This document shows, in pieces, positions 1 through 8,077 of a stretch of DNA of 64,000 nt (position 1 is the stretch's first letter; each line of letters opens with the position of its first letter). The DNA lies in the NCBI GenBank assembly GCA_003389215.1, contig QQVP01000037.1:124001-188000 (forward strand), read 5' to 3'. Made by a program: the position numbers and the translations under genes. A model generated the notes under the pieces. The model was not told the DNA's origin and did no database searches. It worked only from the letters and a program-made list of their open reading frames with translations. Source of the DNA: Planctomycetota bacterium. GTDB lineage: Bacteria > Planctomycetota > Planctomycetia > Pirellulales > UBA7805.

Positions 1-1
1 G

Positions 2-1033
2 CTGGCGATTTCGCTCGGCGGGCTCACGTCCGTCGCCGACGCGGCGGACAAGCTCGTTGAGCCGACGGTCGTGCTCGAGGGTCTCGCGAATCCCACGTCG
101 CTGACCATTAGTCCAGATGGTGAACTCTTCGTCGCCGAGAGCGGCGCCGGGCGTGTCGTCCACGTGGTTGGCGACCAGCCGGAGGCTCTGATCACGGACT
201 TTGCCGTCGTTTCGGCGCAGCTCGCGGGACGGCAACTTGCCTTCGGTCCGACGAGCCTGGTCGCACTCGATCGCCAGACGTTGGCTGTGGGGCATCAAGA
301 TTCCGCCACCGAGTCCGCCCGCATTAGCGTCTTCCGGTTGCCGGCTCCCGGAGAATCGATTCCGGCTTCGGAGGCGATCGCCGAGTTCGTGCCGCGCGCC
401 GGTCAGCCCCGCCCGACAAGTGAAAAAGCCGCGGTGACGTCGCTCGTCCTGCGGTCTGGCGAAGGCAACGATTCAAAGTCGATTTACGCGACGCTGGCTA
501 CCGCCTCCGAAGCAGGTTGGGTCGGCCAGGTCGATTGGAGATCGGGTCGGGCAATGGGCCGCATCGATCCGTTTTCGAGGGCCCGGCCCGCCACCGACAC
601 ACGCTGGCCGCGGGCCCTCGCGCTCAGCACGCAGTCGCCGAATCAGTATCTGGTCGTTGCCGATGCCGGGCAGCCTTCCGCGGATCGAGATAGCCAGATC
701 AGCTTTCACGATCTGAAGAGTCGCCTCATCTTGTTGCAGATTCCGATCGGCTTGTACGACGTGTCCGGCGTTGCCTACAGCGAACGTACACCGTACTTGT
801 ATGTCCTCGATCTTGCCATGGCCAACCCGCAGGAGGGCGGCCTCTTCCGCCTCGATCAGACGATCGCCAATGGCCGCCAGAGCGTGAAGGCCGTCAAGAT
901 CGCCGCGCTCGAATCGCCGACGGCACTTGCCTTCGCTCCCAACGGTTGCCTGTTCGTCACCACCCGCGGACCTGTCACGCGCGAAGGCGAGCCGCCCTCG
1001 GGAAAGCTCTTGATGTTTGATACGGGGCTGTAG
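2..1033 (+). CDS. Secreted beta-propeller-like (NHL/SMP-30-type) protein, 5' truncated by window edge
   Basis: The reading frame is open from the first bases of the window, so the true start lies upstream. The visible N-terminus (LAISLGGLTSVADAADKL) looks like the hydrophobic core and cleavage region of a signal peptide, so an exported protein is likely. The body has blade-like phrases typical of NHL or gluconolactonase-like propellers: NPTSLTISPDGELFVAESGA near the start, YLYVLDLA in the middle and PTALAFAPNGCLFVTTRG near the end. No catalytic residues can be assigned. It ends 5 bases before the next gene, which suggests co-transcription. A generic surface or periplasmic propeller is as far as the sequence supports. 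Confidence 0.7.
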   Translation: MAISLGGLTSVADAADKLVEPTVVLEGLANPTSLTISPDGELFVAESGAGRVVHVVGDQPEALITDFAVVSAQLAGRQLAFGPTSLVALDRQTLAVGHQDSATESARISVFRLPAPGESIPASEAIAEFVPRAGQPRPTSEKAAVTSLVLRSGEGNDSKSIYATLATASEAGWVGQVDWRSGRAMGRIDPFSRARPATDTRWPRALALSTQSPNQYLVVADAGQPSADRDSQISFHDLKSRLILLQIPIGLYDVSGVAYSERTPYLYVLDLAMANPQEGGLFRLDQTIANGRQSVKAVKIAALESPTALAFAPNGCLFVTTRGPVTREGEPPSGKLLMFDTGL

Positions 1034-1038
1034 TTGTC

Positions 1039-1368
1039 ATGTCGGATGCGTCTCGCCGCGAGAAGATTGAAGCGATGCTGGCCGACGAGCCGGGCGACTC
1101 GTTTCTGCGCTACAGTCTGGCCATGGAGCTGGATAAGGAGGGGCAGAACGAACGTAGTTTGGCGCTGCTCGCGGAACTTTCGGCCGAAGCGACGCCCTAC
1201 GTGCCGGCGTTCTTCATGGCCGGTCAACAGCTTGCCCGTCTGGGAAGAGTCAACGAGGCCCGCGACATTCTCCGCGACGGCATCGAAACGGCGCGAGCGC
1301 AGCAAGACGCGCATGCCGCGGCGGAGATGAGTGAGTTTCTGGTCACGCTGGGCGTTGAGGGAGAGTAG
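1039..1368 (+). CDS. Small TPR-like protein
   Basis: A 109-residue acidic, all-helical-looking protein. The pattern LRYSLAMELDKEGQNERSL followed by PAFFMAGQQLARLGRVNEA has the spacing and Ala/Gly/Tyr positions of two tetratricopeptide repeats, followed by a third helix pair. It has no signal peptide and is probably cytoplasmic. It starts 5 bases after the upstream propeller gene stops and so probably shares its transcript. TPR units bind other proteins; the partner is unknown. Confidence 0.75.
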   Translation: MSDASRREKIEAMLADEPGDSFLRYSLAMELDKEGQNERSLALLAELSAEATPYVPAFFMAGQQLARLGRVNEARDILRDGIETARAQQDAHAAAEMSEFLVTLGVEGE

Positions 1369-1402
1369 ACGCTCGCCCGCTTCGATCGCTCCGGAAGAAC
1401 GT

Positions 1403-1972
1403 TCACGGGGTCCGCGAACCGGTCGAACAGGCGGACGCGACCGCGCAGGACACGCAAGTGACACACTTGCCTTCGGCCTCTTCTGTCCCACAGTTGGGCC
1501 CGCAGCCCTGTTCCAACGTCTCGCTGAACTGACGAAACTGAACATTCGCTTCGTAGAGTTCCACGAGTTCGTCACTCAGCTGCTCGAACTGGTCGGGTAC
1601 GGAGCCCAGAAAATAGAAGTAGACGCGGCTGCCGTCGAAGAGCGGCTCGACATCGAGCAATGTCGCGTTGACGCCGAGTTCCGCCAGGCGGCGACTGCAA
1701 ATGTCGAGCGCGCGGAACTTGTCACGTTCCAGCCGCGCCGACAGCATCTCGTCCTCGGCCGTCATCCGCCGCAGAATCTGACCATCGGGCTCCGCGACGG
1801 CGTCCCCATCGACGGACGCGGACGGACCGCCGGTTGTGGTGAGCACATGCCCCGTTTCCAGTCCCCGTGGCGTGCGCAACACGACGCGACACATCCGCGG
1901 ATAGACGGCGGCGTCGGCCGCGTGGAAGCGACCAATCTGTCCCAACGTGCCGATTCGTACGAGGTGGTCCAT
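1403..1972 (-). CDS. PSP1-like (YaaT-type) protein with C-terminal cysteine cluster
   Basis: 189 residues. The middle part (SARLERDKFRALDICSRRL, then LLDVEPLFDGSRVYFYFLG) matches the PSP1 C-terminal region of Bacillus YaaT-type proteins, including the YFYF strand followed by a helix rich in acidic residues. The C-terminus has a cysteine cluster, CGPNCGT followed by CVTCVSC, which suggests metal or Fe-S binding. The N-terminus (MDHLVRIGTLGQIGRF) resembles the short beta barrel usual in this family. It faces the TPR gene convergently with 34 bases between stops. Role in the cell is unknown here; YaaT is known to act in a complex linked to RNA decay and sporulation in Bacillus. Confidence 0.6.
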   Translation of the reverse strand: MDHLVRIGTLGQIGRFHAADAAVYPRMCRVVLRTPRGLETGHVLTTTGGPSASVDGDAVAEPDGQILRRMTAEDEMLSARLERDKFRALDICSRRLAELGVNATLLDVEPLFDGSRVYFYFLGSVPDQFEQLSDELVELYEANVQFRQFSETLEQGCGPNCGTEEAEGKCVTCVSCAVASACSTGSRTP

Positions 1973-2162
1973 ACTCGACAGTATAACGACGCCGGCGGGC
2001 GAGAACCGCCTTGCACGGCGAGATTCCTCTCGGTGCCTTGGGGTGACCCGGGCTCACTTGCCGATGACCCGGGCAACTGGCGATACTGGGGCCCGAGCCG
2101 GCGCGCGCCAACACTCGCGACCGGGGAACTAGAGAAGGAATCAGAATTCGAGCACGGCGACA

Positions 2163-3215
2163 ATGGATGGATTGCAAGCGCAAACGGTGACCGATCCTCT
2201 GGCAATGGCGGCCGGCCGTTGGGACGACCTGGCCACCGCGGTTTTGGACGGGTATCGCGTGCCTGCGGCTCAGGCGGAGGCGATTTTGGAGTGTCCCGAC
2301 GACGAGCTCCTTGCTTTGATGGCGGCAGCCTATCGCGTTCGCCACCGATACTTCGGCCGAACGGTTCAGCTCTATTTCCTGATGAATGCCAAGAGCGGAC
2401 TCTGCCCGGAAGATTGTGGCTACTGCTCCCAGTCGAAGATCTCCTCGGCGGAAATTCCGAAGTACAACCTGCTTTCGGAAGAAAAGCTGCTGGACGGGGC
2501 TCGCGTAGCCTACGAACGGCAAAGCAAGACCTACTGTATCGTCATCTCCGGCCGCAGTCCCACGGAGCGCGAGATCGAGGCCGTCACGTCAATCGTGCCG
2601 AAGATCAAGGAACGCTACGATCTGAAGATCTGCGCGTGTCTCGGATTGCTGACCGAAAGCGAGGCCCAGCGACTCGCCGCCTGTGGCGTCGATCGCGTGA
2701 ACCACAATCTCAATACGAGCGAAGAGCATTACGAGGAGATCTGCACCACGCACACCTATCAGGATCGCGTTGCCACGCTCGAGGCGGTCCGCGACTCCGG
2801 GATGGAGATCTGCAGCGGCGGAATCGTCGGGATGCGTGAAGATCGAGCGGAGGTGGTGCGGATGGCCGAGGCCCTCCGCGACTTGGGTGCCCACTCGATC
2901 CCCGTGAACTTTCTTAATCCGATCGACGGGACGCCTCTGGCGGGCACGCGCGAGTTGAATCCCCGCTACTGTCTCAAGGTGCTGGCGATGTTTCGCTTCG
3001 TGAACCCCGATCGCGAGATTCGCATCGCCGGCGGGCGAGAAATGCACCTCGGCAGTCTTCAGCCGCTCGCACTCTATGCGGCGAACTCGATCTTCGTGGG
3101 CGATTACCTGACCACACAAGGCCAGCCGCCCGAGGAGGACTACCGCATGATCGAAGAGCTCGGTTTCGAGATCACGCGTGGCGAAGAAACGGCCGTCACG
3201 GGTTCTTCGGCCTGA
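2163..3215 (+). CDS. bioB: Biotin synthase
   Basis: 350 residues, the usual length. A radical-SAM enzyme that inserts sulfur into dethiobiotin in the last step of biotin synthesis. The cluster motif CPEDCGYC is at residues 81-88 (Cys81, Cys85, Cys88), preceded by RTVQLYFLMNAKSGL as in the family. The downstream signatures GVDRVNHNLNTS, CSGGIVGMRE, PVNFLNPIDGTPL and RIAGGREMHLG, which contribute to SAM, substrate and [2Fe-2S] binding, are all present. No other biotin gene is adjacent. The ATG at 2163 is chosen because it gives the normal N-terminal helix. Confidence 0.95.
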   Translation: MDGLQAQTVTDPLAMAAGRWDDLATAVLDGYRVPAAQAEAILECPDDELLALMAAAYRVRHRYFGRTVQLYFLMNAKSGLCPEDCGYCSQSKISSAEIPKYNLLSEEKLLDGARVAYERQSKTYCIVISGRSPTEREIEAVTSIVPKIKERYDLKICACLGLLTESEAQRLAACGVDRVNHNLNTSEEHYEEICTTHTYQDRVATLEAVRDSGMEICSGGIVGMREDRAEVVRMAEALRDLGAHSIPVNFLNPIDGTPLAGTRELNPRYCLKVLAMFRFVNPDREIRIAGGREMHLGSLQPLALYAANSIFVGDYLTTQGQPPEEDYRMIEELGFEITRGEETAVTGSSA

Positions 3216-3234
3216 AAGCGGCGCAGGTGGCCGA

Positions 3235-4479
3235 TCACGAGGCACACGTTGCCGGCTGCGGCCGAGTAGGCGGCGCTTGGGCGCGTCGGTGAGGGCCGTC
3301 GACCACCGCCTGCATCCGTCGGCGCAGTTCTTCGCTGTGGCGACGACCCGCCTCCCGGTTCTCCGCCGTTTCGATCCGCATCGGCGGGCCAAACGTGACC
3401 GTCCCGTGCCGCCGACCGCGCACCGTGGCCGTATTTTTGCCCAGGACATCTTCTTCGAGTTTGTCAACCGACTCGGCGATGCGCTCGATGGTCGGCCGCT
3501 CCGCAACATATCCGGGAAGGTAGCTATAGAGCTGCACGGCGACGAAGGCATCCTCGAGTGCGGCGATGCGAACGGCGGCCGCGTCGCCCGTTGCGGGACG
3601 CTCTCCGAGTTCACACTCCTTCCGTTCCACGACCACCTCACGACGGATCAACTTCACGCGCTCCGGCAAGCTGCCGTGGGTCGGGGCGATGCCGAGCGTC
3701 CGTTCCGCACGGGTGAGAACTGCCTCGCGCAGCCCCTCCAATCGAACGTCCACAGGGCCGACCTGCGACCCGCCGAGGTATTGAGTCTCCCGCCAGGCGA
3801 TGGTTCCTTCCAGCAGCCGTTCCGTTCGCTGTGCCAAGGGGAGGGAGTGGCCGCGTGGGATCCCCACCTTTTCTTCGATCGCGGCCATCACCGGAAGCAG
3901 CTCCGCGGTCGGATCTTCCACGTAGCGATAGCGTAGTGCACACGGAATACACGACACTGGTCGCCCGGTGCGGCGCACCGCCGACATGGCCATCGTCAGC
4001 GTACCGTCGCGCGGCGGCACGACGTGCTCGGCCAGGTGGTAAACGTCGCCCTCGGGAAACACGACCAGCGGGCACGACGTGGTGGCCAACAGCCGTACCG
4101 CCTCGCGATAGGCCGCCAGGTCGTTTTGTTCCCGGTCGATACTGAAACAGCCATGGTGGCGGTAGGCCAGCCGCGCAAAGGGACCGGCGAGATGAAACAC
4201 CTGCCAGGCGGTCATGAAGTAGAAGTCGGCCGGCAGCCGAGTCAGTGCTTCGAGCAGCAAGTAGCAGTCGCCGTGCCCGGCGTGATTGGGCGTGATCAAC
4301 ACGCCATCGCCGGAGGAGATTGCCTCGCGGACGTTGGCAAGGCCTTCGACCTCGATGTGCGTGATGCGGTGTTGCACGAGTTGCTGATAGCGGCGCACGG
4401 GTTGCCAGAGCCGCATCCAAAAGCGACTTGGTCGCGCCGACCACCAACGCGGCGGGTCAAAGTACGGGTATCGGTCCAT
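3235..4479 (-). CDS. PlsC-like acyltransferase family protein
   Basis: About 414 residues from the ATG giving MDRYPYFDPPRWW; a GTG at 4533 could add 18 residues. The glycerolipid acyltransferase block I motif HX4D is seen in NHAGHGD and block III as VFPEGDVYHL, with a basic strand between them. Such enzymes transfer an acyl chain to lysophospholipid or glycerol phosphate at the inner membrane. The C-terminal 200 residues are helical and charged, longer than in typical PlsC, and have no assigned role. It ends 20 bases from the stop of bioB, convergently. The start is uncertain and the exact substrate cannot be told. Confidence 0.75.
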   Translation of the reverse strand: MDRYPYFDPPRWWSARPSRFWMRLWQPVRRYQQLVQHRITHIEVEGLANVREAISSGDGVLITPNHAGHGDCYLLLEALTRLPADFYFMTAWQVFHLAGPFARLAYRHHGCFSIDREQNDLAAYREAVRLLATTSCPLVVFPEGDVYHLAEHVVPPRDGTLTMAMSAVRRTGRPVSCIPCALRYRYVEDPTAELLPVMAAIEEKVGIPRGHSLPLAQRTERLLEGTIAWRETQYLGGSQVGPVDVRLEGLREAVLTRAERTLGIAPTHGSLPERVKLIRREVVVERKECELGERPATGDAAAVRIAALEDAFVAVQLYSYLPGYVAERPTIERIAESVDKLEEDVLGKNTATVRGRRHGTVTFGPPMRIETAENREAGRRHSEELRRRMQAVVDGPHRRAQAPPTRPQPATCAS

Positions 4480-4804
4480 GATGTTGCTGACGTCGCATGC
4501 GGTGCTTGTGTTTCTATCACTGAGTCGCCGCACCCGGCCGTCGCGTCACACGCTCTCGCGGTTGCTCGTCGGAAGTCCTTGGCTCGTAGAGAGAAGGAAC
4601 CGCCAAGAGTCCGCGACATCCTGGTCCCAGAAAATACAGGACTGCGCGATCCTCCGAAACCCAGGAAGGCTGCGGATGCACGGGGTTCTGGGCCTCGTAT
4701 GCGCCCGCAAGTTTCACGTAAGTTCCCTCAAACCTCAAATAAGGAAGAGTCGATATAGGCAGACAGGATGTACCCGAAATAGCTCTCCATATCGAGTGAG
4801 TATC
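4480..4804. other. Divergent intergenic region, no gene seen
   Basis: This stretch separates the acyltransferase gene (minus) from the envelope protein gene (plus) and should contain both promoters. It becomes A+T-richer towards the plus-strand gene. I see no strong -35/-10 pair, RNA gene or convincing short reading frame. Confidence 0.4.
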
Positions 4805-7255
4805 ATGCGACTGACCGCAATCGGATTGACGCTGGCAGCGGCGCTGGCCTTGTGTGCCGCCACGATCGTGGAGGCTCAGCAGACCGAGGAGAAGCCTCGA
4901 TCGAACTCGACAATCGCGGATCGTCTCGACCAGCTTCGCACGAATATCTTTGGTACTTCGCGAAACCGCCAAGGTGCGGACCAGTCCCCGGGCCAGTCGG
5001 CCACGCGTCAAGCGCGGACTCCCCGAGCAGGCAGCAAGTCGGGACGTGGCGGTCGCCCGCAGACGCGTTCGCGCGTCGTGCCCTCGGCTGCCCCCGATGC
5101 TCAAGCCGCTGACGGTGCCGCGTCCGACACCCGCGCGAATGACGCCGCGGCGAACGATCTGACTCCGGAACCGCAGCCTGAAGTGGCTCGCCAGCCGGTG
5201 AACACCAGTCGGTTACAGCGGCCCGTGCGCAGCGCCCAGCGACCCAGGTCAACGCGAACGCAACGAACGGCTCCCTCGGCCAGTACGCGTCCTCCGTCCG
5301 TGAACGTTGGCCGAGAGGTGAACTCATCGCGAGCCCGACAGACACCCTCCACGTCCTCTCGGACCCGCGGCAGTTCTGCTCAAACCAGCAGCAATTCCGC
5401 GCGCCGTCTGGTTCCCCAGGGCGAAGCCGCTTCCCCTTTCCGCGGCAATGCCGGCGCAACCTCGACCACCAACAATCGCACCAGCACCGCCGCCGCGGCG
5501 ACCCCCGTCACGCCGGCTCCCAGCAAGTCCCGCACGACCGTACAACCTCAGCCGCGCGTGGCCACGTCGACGCCGGCGCCGGTCGCCTCGGTCCGTGCTC
5601 CCGCACAATCGCCCTTGCGTGGCTCGGTCACTAGCAATCAGGTGCTCGACGAAGACTATGACGCCGATTCCATCCTTTTCGCACAGAAGAGTCCCTTGCT
5701 TCGGGTCGAGGCCATCGGTCCCCGGCGAATTGTCGTCGGCAAGGAAGTGACCTATCGGGTGCGCATGCAAAATCTCGGCGACGTCGCCGCGGACGGGGTG
5801 GCGGTTCAGGTCCAACTACCCGTGGGTGCCGATGTCGCCGGCACCGACGCCGGCGAAGGCACCGCCCGCACGATTCCCGCAGACCAATCGGGTCCGCGCC
5901 GTCTGGAGTGGCAGCTTGGTCGTCTCGAGGGCCGTAGCCACAGCCAGTTGGTCATCCGTCTGGTGCCGCGCGACAGCAGCCCCTTCGAGATGGCCGTGAA
6001 TTGGACTTCGTCCGCCACACGCGGCGAGACATTGATCGAAGTCCAGGAACCCAAACTCCAACTCGACTTGGATGGTCCGCGCGAGGTCGTGTTCGGCGAT
6101 TCGAAGGTCTATCGCCTTACGGTTGCCAATCCGGGCACCGGGGACGCCGACAACGTCACGATTCAACTCATGCCGGTGGATGGCGGCAATCAGCCCGCGG
6201 CGCAGCACAAGCTCGGCACGATCGCCGCTGGAGACAGCAAGGTGCTGGAGGTCGAACTGACGGCTCGCCAGGCCGGCGAAGTTGGGATTCACGCGATTGC
6301 CTTCGATGGCGGGAGCTTGCGGGCCGAGGTGCACGAACGCGTCTTGGTGCGACGGGCTGACTTGAAGATTCAAGTGGCCGGCCCGCCGGTCAAGTATGCC
6401 GGCACTCTGGGAGCCTACACCGTGTTGGTTTCCAATCCCGGGAATGCCACCGCCACGCAGGTCCGCGTGATTGCCTCGCTGCCGCCGGGGGTCACGGACG
6501 TGATTCCCAGCGACCAGGGTCGGCTGGACGAAGCCGGCGGACGCGTCGAATGGGATCTTGGCCCGCTGCCGGCCGGACAGACACGGCAGTTGCAGGTCCG
6601 CTATGTGATGCAATCACCGGGCAGCAACGTTCTCAAGGTCGTCGCCGAGACGAACGACGATCTGGCCGACAGCGGAACGGTGAGCACACACGTCGAGGCG
6701 ACGGCCGACTTGAAACTGGAAGTCAGCGATCCGAGCGGACCGATCGCGGTCGGCGAGGAATCGATCTACCTGGTCCGTGTTCTCAACCGCGGCAGCAAGG
6801 AGGCTCGTCAGGTCGAGGTCTTCGGCTTCTTTTCCGACGGAGTCGAGCCGGTTGTCGTGACCGAGGGAACCGGCAAGCTGAGTCCGGGCCAGGTGGTGTT
6901 TACGCCGATCGAGGTCCTGCCGGCAGGCGGAGAGCGCGTCTTCAAGGTGGTTGCCAAGGCGGAGCGTGGCGGCAGTCACGTCTTCCACGCCGAGGTCCGC
7001 TGCAAGCCGTTGGGCACGAAACTCGTCGCCGAAGAGAGCACGCTCTTCTACGAGACCGAAGCGCGAGCCCCAATTGCCCCGCCCAGCGTGCCGCAGGCTC
7101 CGCAAACGGGACCGGCCCCGCAGGCCCGTCCAAAGGCTCCTGCGCCGCAAGGACCGCAAGCGCCCTCGGCGCCCACGGGAGCGATCGGGGGACCGGCCTA
7201 CACGCCGCCTGTTCCAGCAGCCGCACCGAGCCGACCACTGCCGCCGCGATCGTAG
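4805..7255 (+). CDS. Secreted DUF11-type repeat protein with long disordered N-terminal region
   Basis: 816 residues from the ATG at 4805, which gives a clear signal peptide (MRLTAIGLTLAAALALCAA, cleavage after VEA). The frame is open further upstream, but that part has no signal. Residues about 30-290 are low complexity, rich in Ser, Thr, Pro, Ala and Arg. Residues about 300-770 hold at least four beta-sandwich repeats with the DUF11/CARDB pattern, e.g. KEVTYRVRMQNLGDVAADGV, KVYRLTVANPGTGDADNV, LGAYTVLVSNPGNATATQV and ESIYLVRVLNRGSKEARQV. The C-terminus is a Pro-rich tail. A cell-surface or periplasmic structural protein is likely; such repeats are common in planctomycete envelopes. Confidence 0.8.
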   Translation: MRLTAIGLTLAAALALCAATIVEAQQTEEKPRSNSTIADRLDQLRTNIFGTSRNRQGADQSPGQSATRQARTPRAGSKSGRGGRPQTRSRVVPSAAPDAQAADGAASDTRANDAAANDLTPEPQPEVARQPVNTSRLQRPVRSAQRPRSTRTQRTAPSASTRPPSVNVGREVNSSRARQTPSTSSRTRGSSAQTSSNSARRLVPQGEAASPFRGNAGATSTTNNRTSTAAAATPVTPAPSKSRTTVQPQPRVATSTPAPVASVRAPAQSPLRGSVTSNQVLDEDYDADSILFAQKSPLLRVEAIGPRRIVVGKEVTYRVRMQNLGDVAADGVAVQVQLPVGADVAGTDAGEGTARTIPADQSGPRRLEWQLGRLEGRSHSQLVIRLVPRDSSPFEMAVNWTSSATRGETLIEVQEPKLQLDLDGPREVVFGDSKVYRLTVANPGTGDADNVTIQLMPVDGGNQPAAQHKLGTIAAGDSKVLEVELTARQAGEVGIHAIAFDGGSLRAEVHERVLVRRADLKIQVAGPPVKYAGTLGAYTVLVSNPGNATATQVRVIASLPPGVTDVIPSDQGRLDEAGGRVEWDLGPLPAGQTRQLQVRYVMQSPGSNVLKVVAETNDDLADSGTVSTHVEATADLKLEVSDPSGPIAVGEESIYLVRVLNRGSKEARQVEVFGFFSDGVEPVVVTEGTGKLSPGQVVFTPIEVLPAGGERVFKVVAKAERGGSHVFHAEVRCKPLGTKLVAEESTLFYETEARAPIAPPSVPQAPQTGPAPQARPKAPAPQGPQAPSAPTGAIGGPAYTPPVPAAAPSRPLPPRS

Positions 7256-7505
7256 CGAACACCGCGTGCGACGTTCGCTCGCCGGTTGCCTTGGGAGCTA
7301 CGCCGTGTCGTGAGACGGCGGTGTCAACGCGGCCAGCTGGTCCACGTTCCGTCGCGGTTTGTACTACCTGCGGTCCGCGATTTGGTACCACGCGCGGAAT
7401 TCTCGGGCAGCGCGGGCAGCTGGCAGAGCCTTTTCCCGCAGCACGTCCAAGTTACAATAGTCGAGATAACGTTCGTTCACGTACGCTACTTCTGGGAGAT
7501 GCGAA

Positions 7506-7862
7506 ATGGGTATGAAGAGGATCGTCATTTGCGGCGGTGGGGTCATGTTGTTGGCCCTGGTCGTGATGAACGCTGAGGCACGTCCGCAGTACAAGAACGT
7601 CGTGCAGGGCCTGGATGCCACCACGCCGGCCGAGACAACGATTCAGGCCAGTGTCGTGGCGAACAAGTGCAACGCCTGTCACGTCAACAAGAAAAAGAAA
7701 ACCTTTCGCAACGAGTATGGCGAGGCCCTCCACAACGCGCTCGGTGGCGGCGATAAGGACAACTACACCTACAACAAGGCCGATTGGAAGAAACAGGGCG
7801 GTGCCTACAAGCCCGAAGTGATTCAGCTGCTTCGTGACGCCATCAATAACGTAGAGGAGTGA
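7506..7862 (+). CDS. Small exported CxxCH (cytochrome c-like) protein
   Basis: 118 residues with a signal peptide (core VICGGGVMLLALVVM, cleavage near AEA) and a single haem-binding-type motif CNACH near residue 60, flanked by a lysine-rich stretch. GGGAG lies 5-10 bases before the ATG at 7506. No second CxxCH and no clear distal Met ligand domain are seen, although Met-poor short c-type proteins exist. The rest is rich in Lys, Asn and Tyr. It probably sits in the periplasm; whether it truly carries haem is not shown. A strong hairpin terminator follows at 7908. Confidence 0.65.
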   Translation: MGMKRIVICGGGVMLLALVVMNAEARPQYKNVVQGLDATTPAETTIQASVVANKCNACHVNKKKKTFRNEYGEALHNALGGGDKDNYTYNKADWKKQGGAYKPEVIQLLRDAINNVEE

Positions 7863-7907
7863 TTTCCTGCGGGAGTCACTAGCGAACTCGGTCGCTCGAG
7901 AATTCAG

Positions 7908-7942
7908 CGGGCGGCCGTCCCTCGGGGCGGTCGCCCGTTTTC
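7908..7942 (+). terminator. Rho-independent terminator after the CxxCH gene
   Basis: A strong stem formed by CGGGCGGCCG and CGGTCGCCCG (one G-T wobble) with a short loop, followed by TTTT. It lies 45 bases after the stop of the CxxCH gene and fits termination of that transcript. Confidence 0.75.
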
Positions 7943-7950
7943 CGTTGATG

Positions 7951-7982
7951 CACTCCTTTGCACTGGCACTCCTTTACACTGG
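7951..7982. repeat. 16-bp tandem duplication
   Basis: Two adjacent copies of CACTCCTTTGCACTGG and CACTCCTTTACACTGG differ at one base. They lie between the terminator and the DUF1559 gene, where its promoter should be, so they may be a duplicated regulatory element or chance slippage. Confidence 0.5.
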
Positions 7983-8077
7983 CTACGTCGCGCTGTCACA
8001 ATCGGACACGTCCGTGACCGCCGTGGGGCGCTCGAGGGCTGTGTTTGGCTGTCGCCGTCATCTCGTAGGAGGGCATC

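Noticed and set aside
1331-2839. 500-codon plus-strand frame overlapping the PSP1-like and bioB genes
   Set aside because: It is in another frame of clear genes and has Arg/Gly-rich composition without domains.
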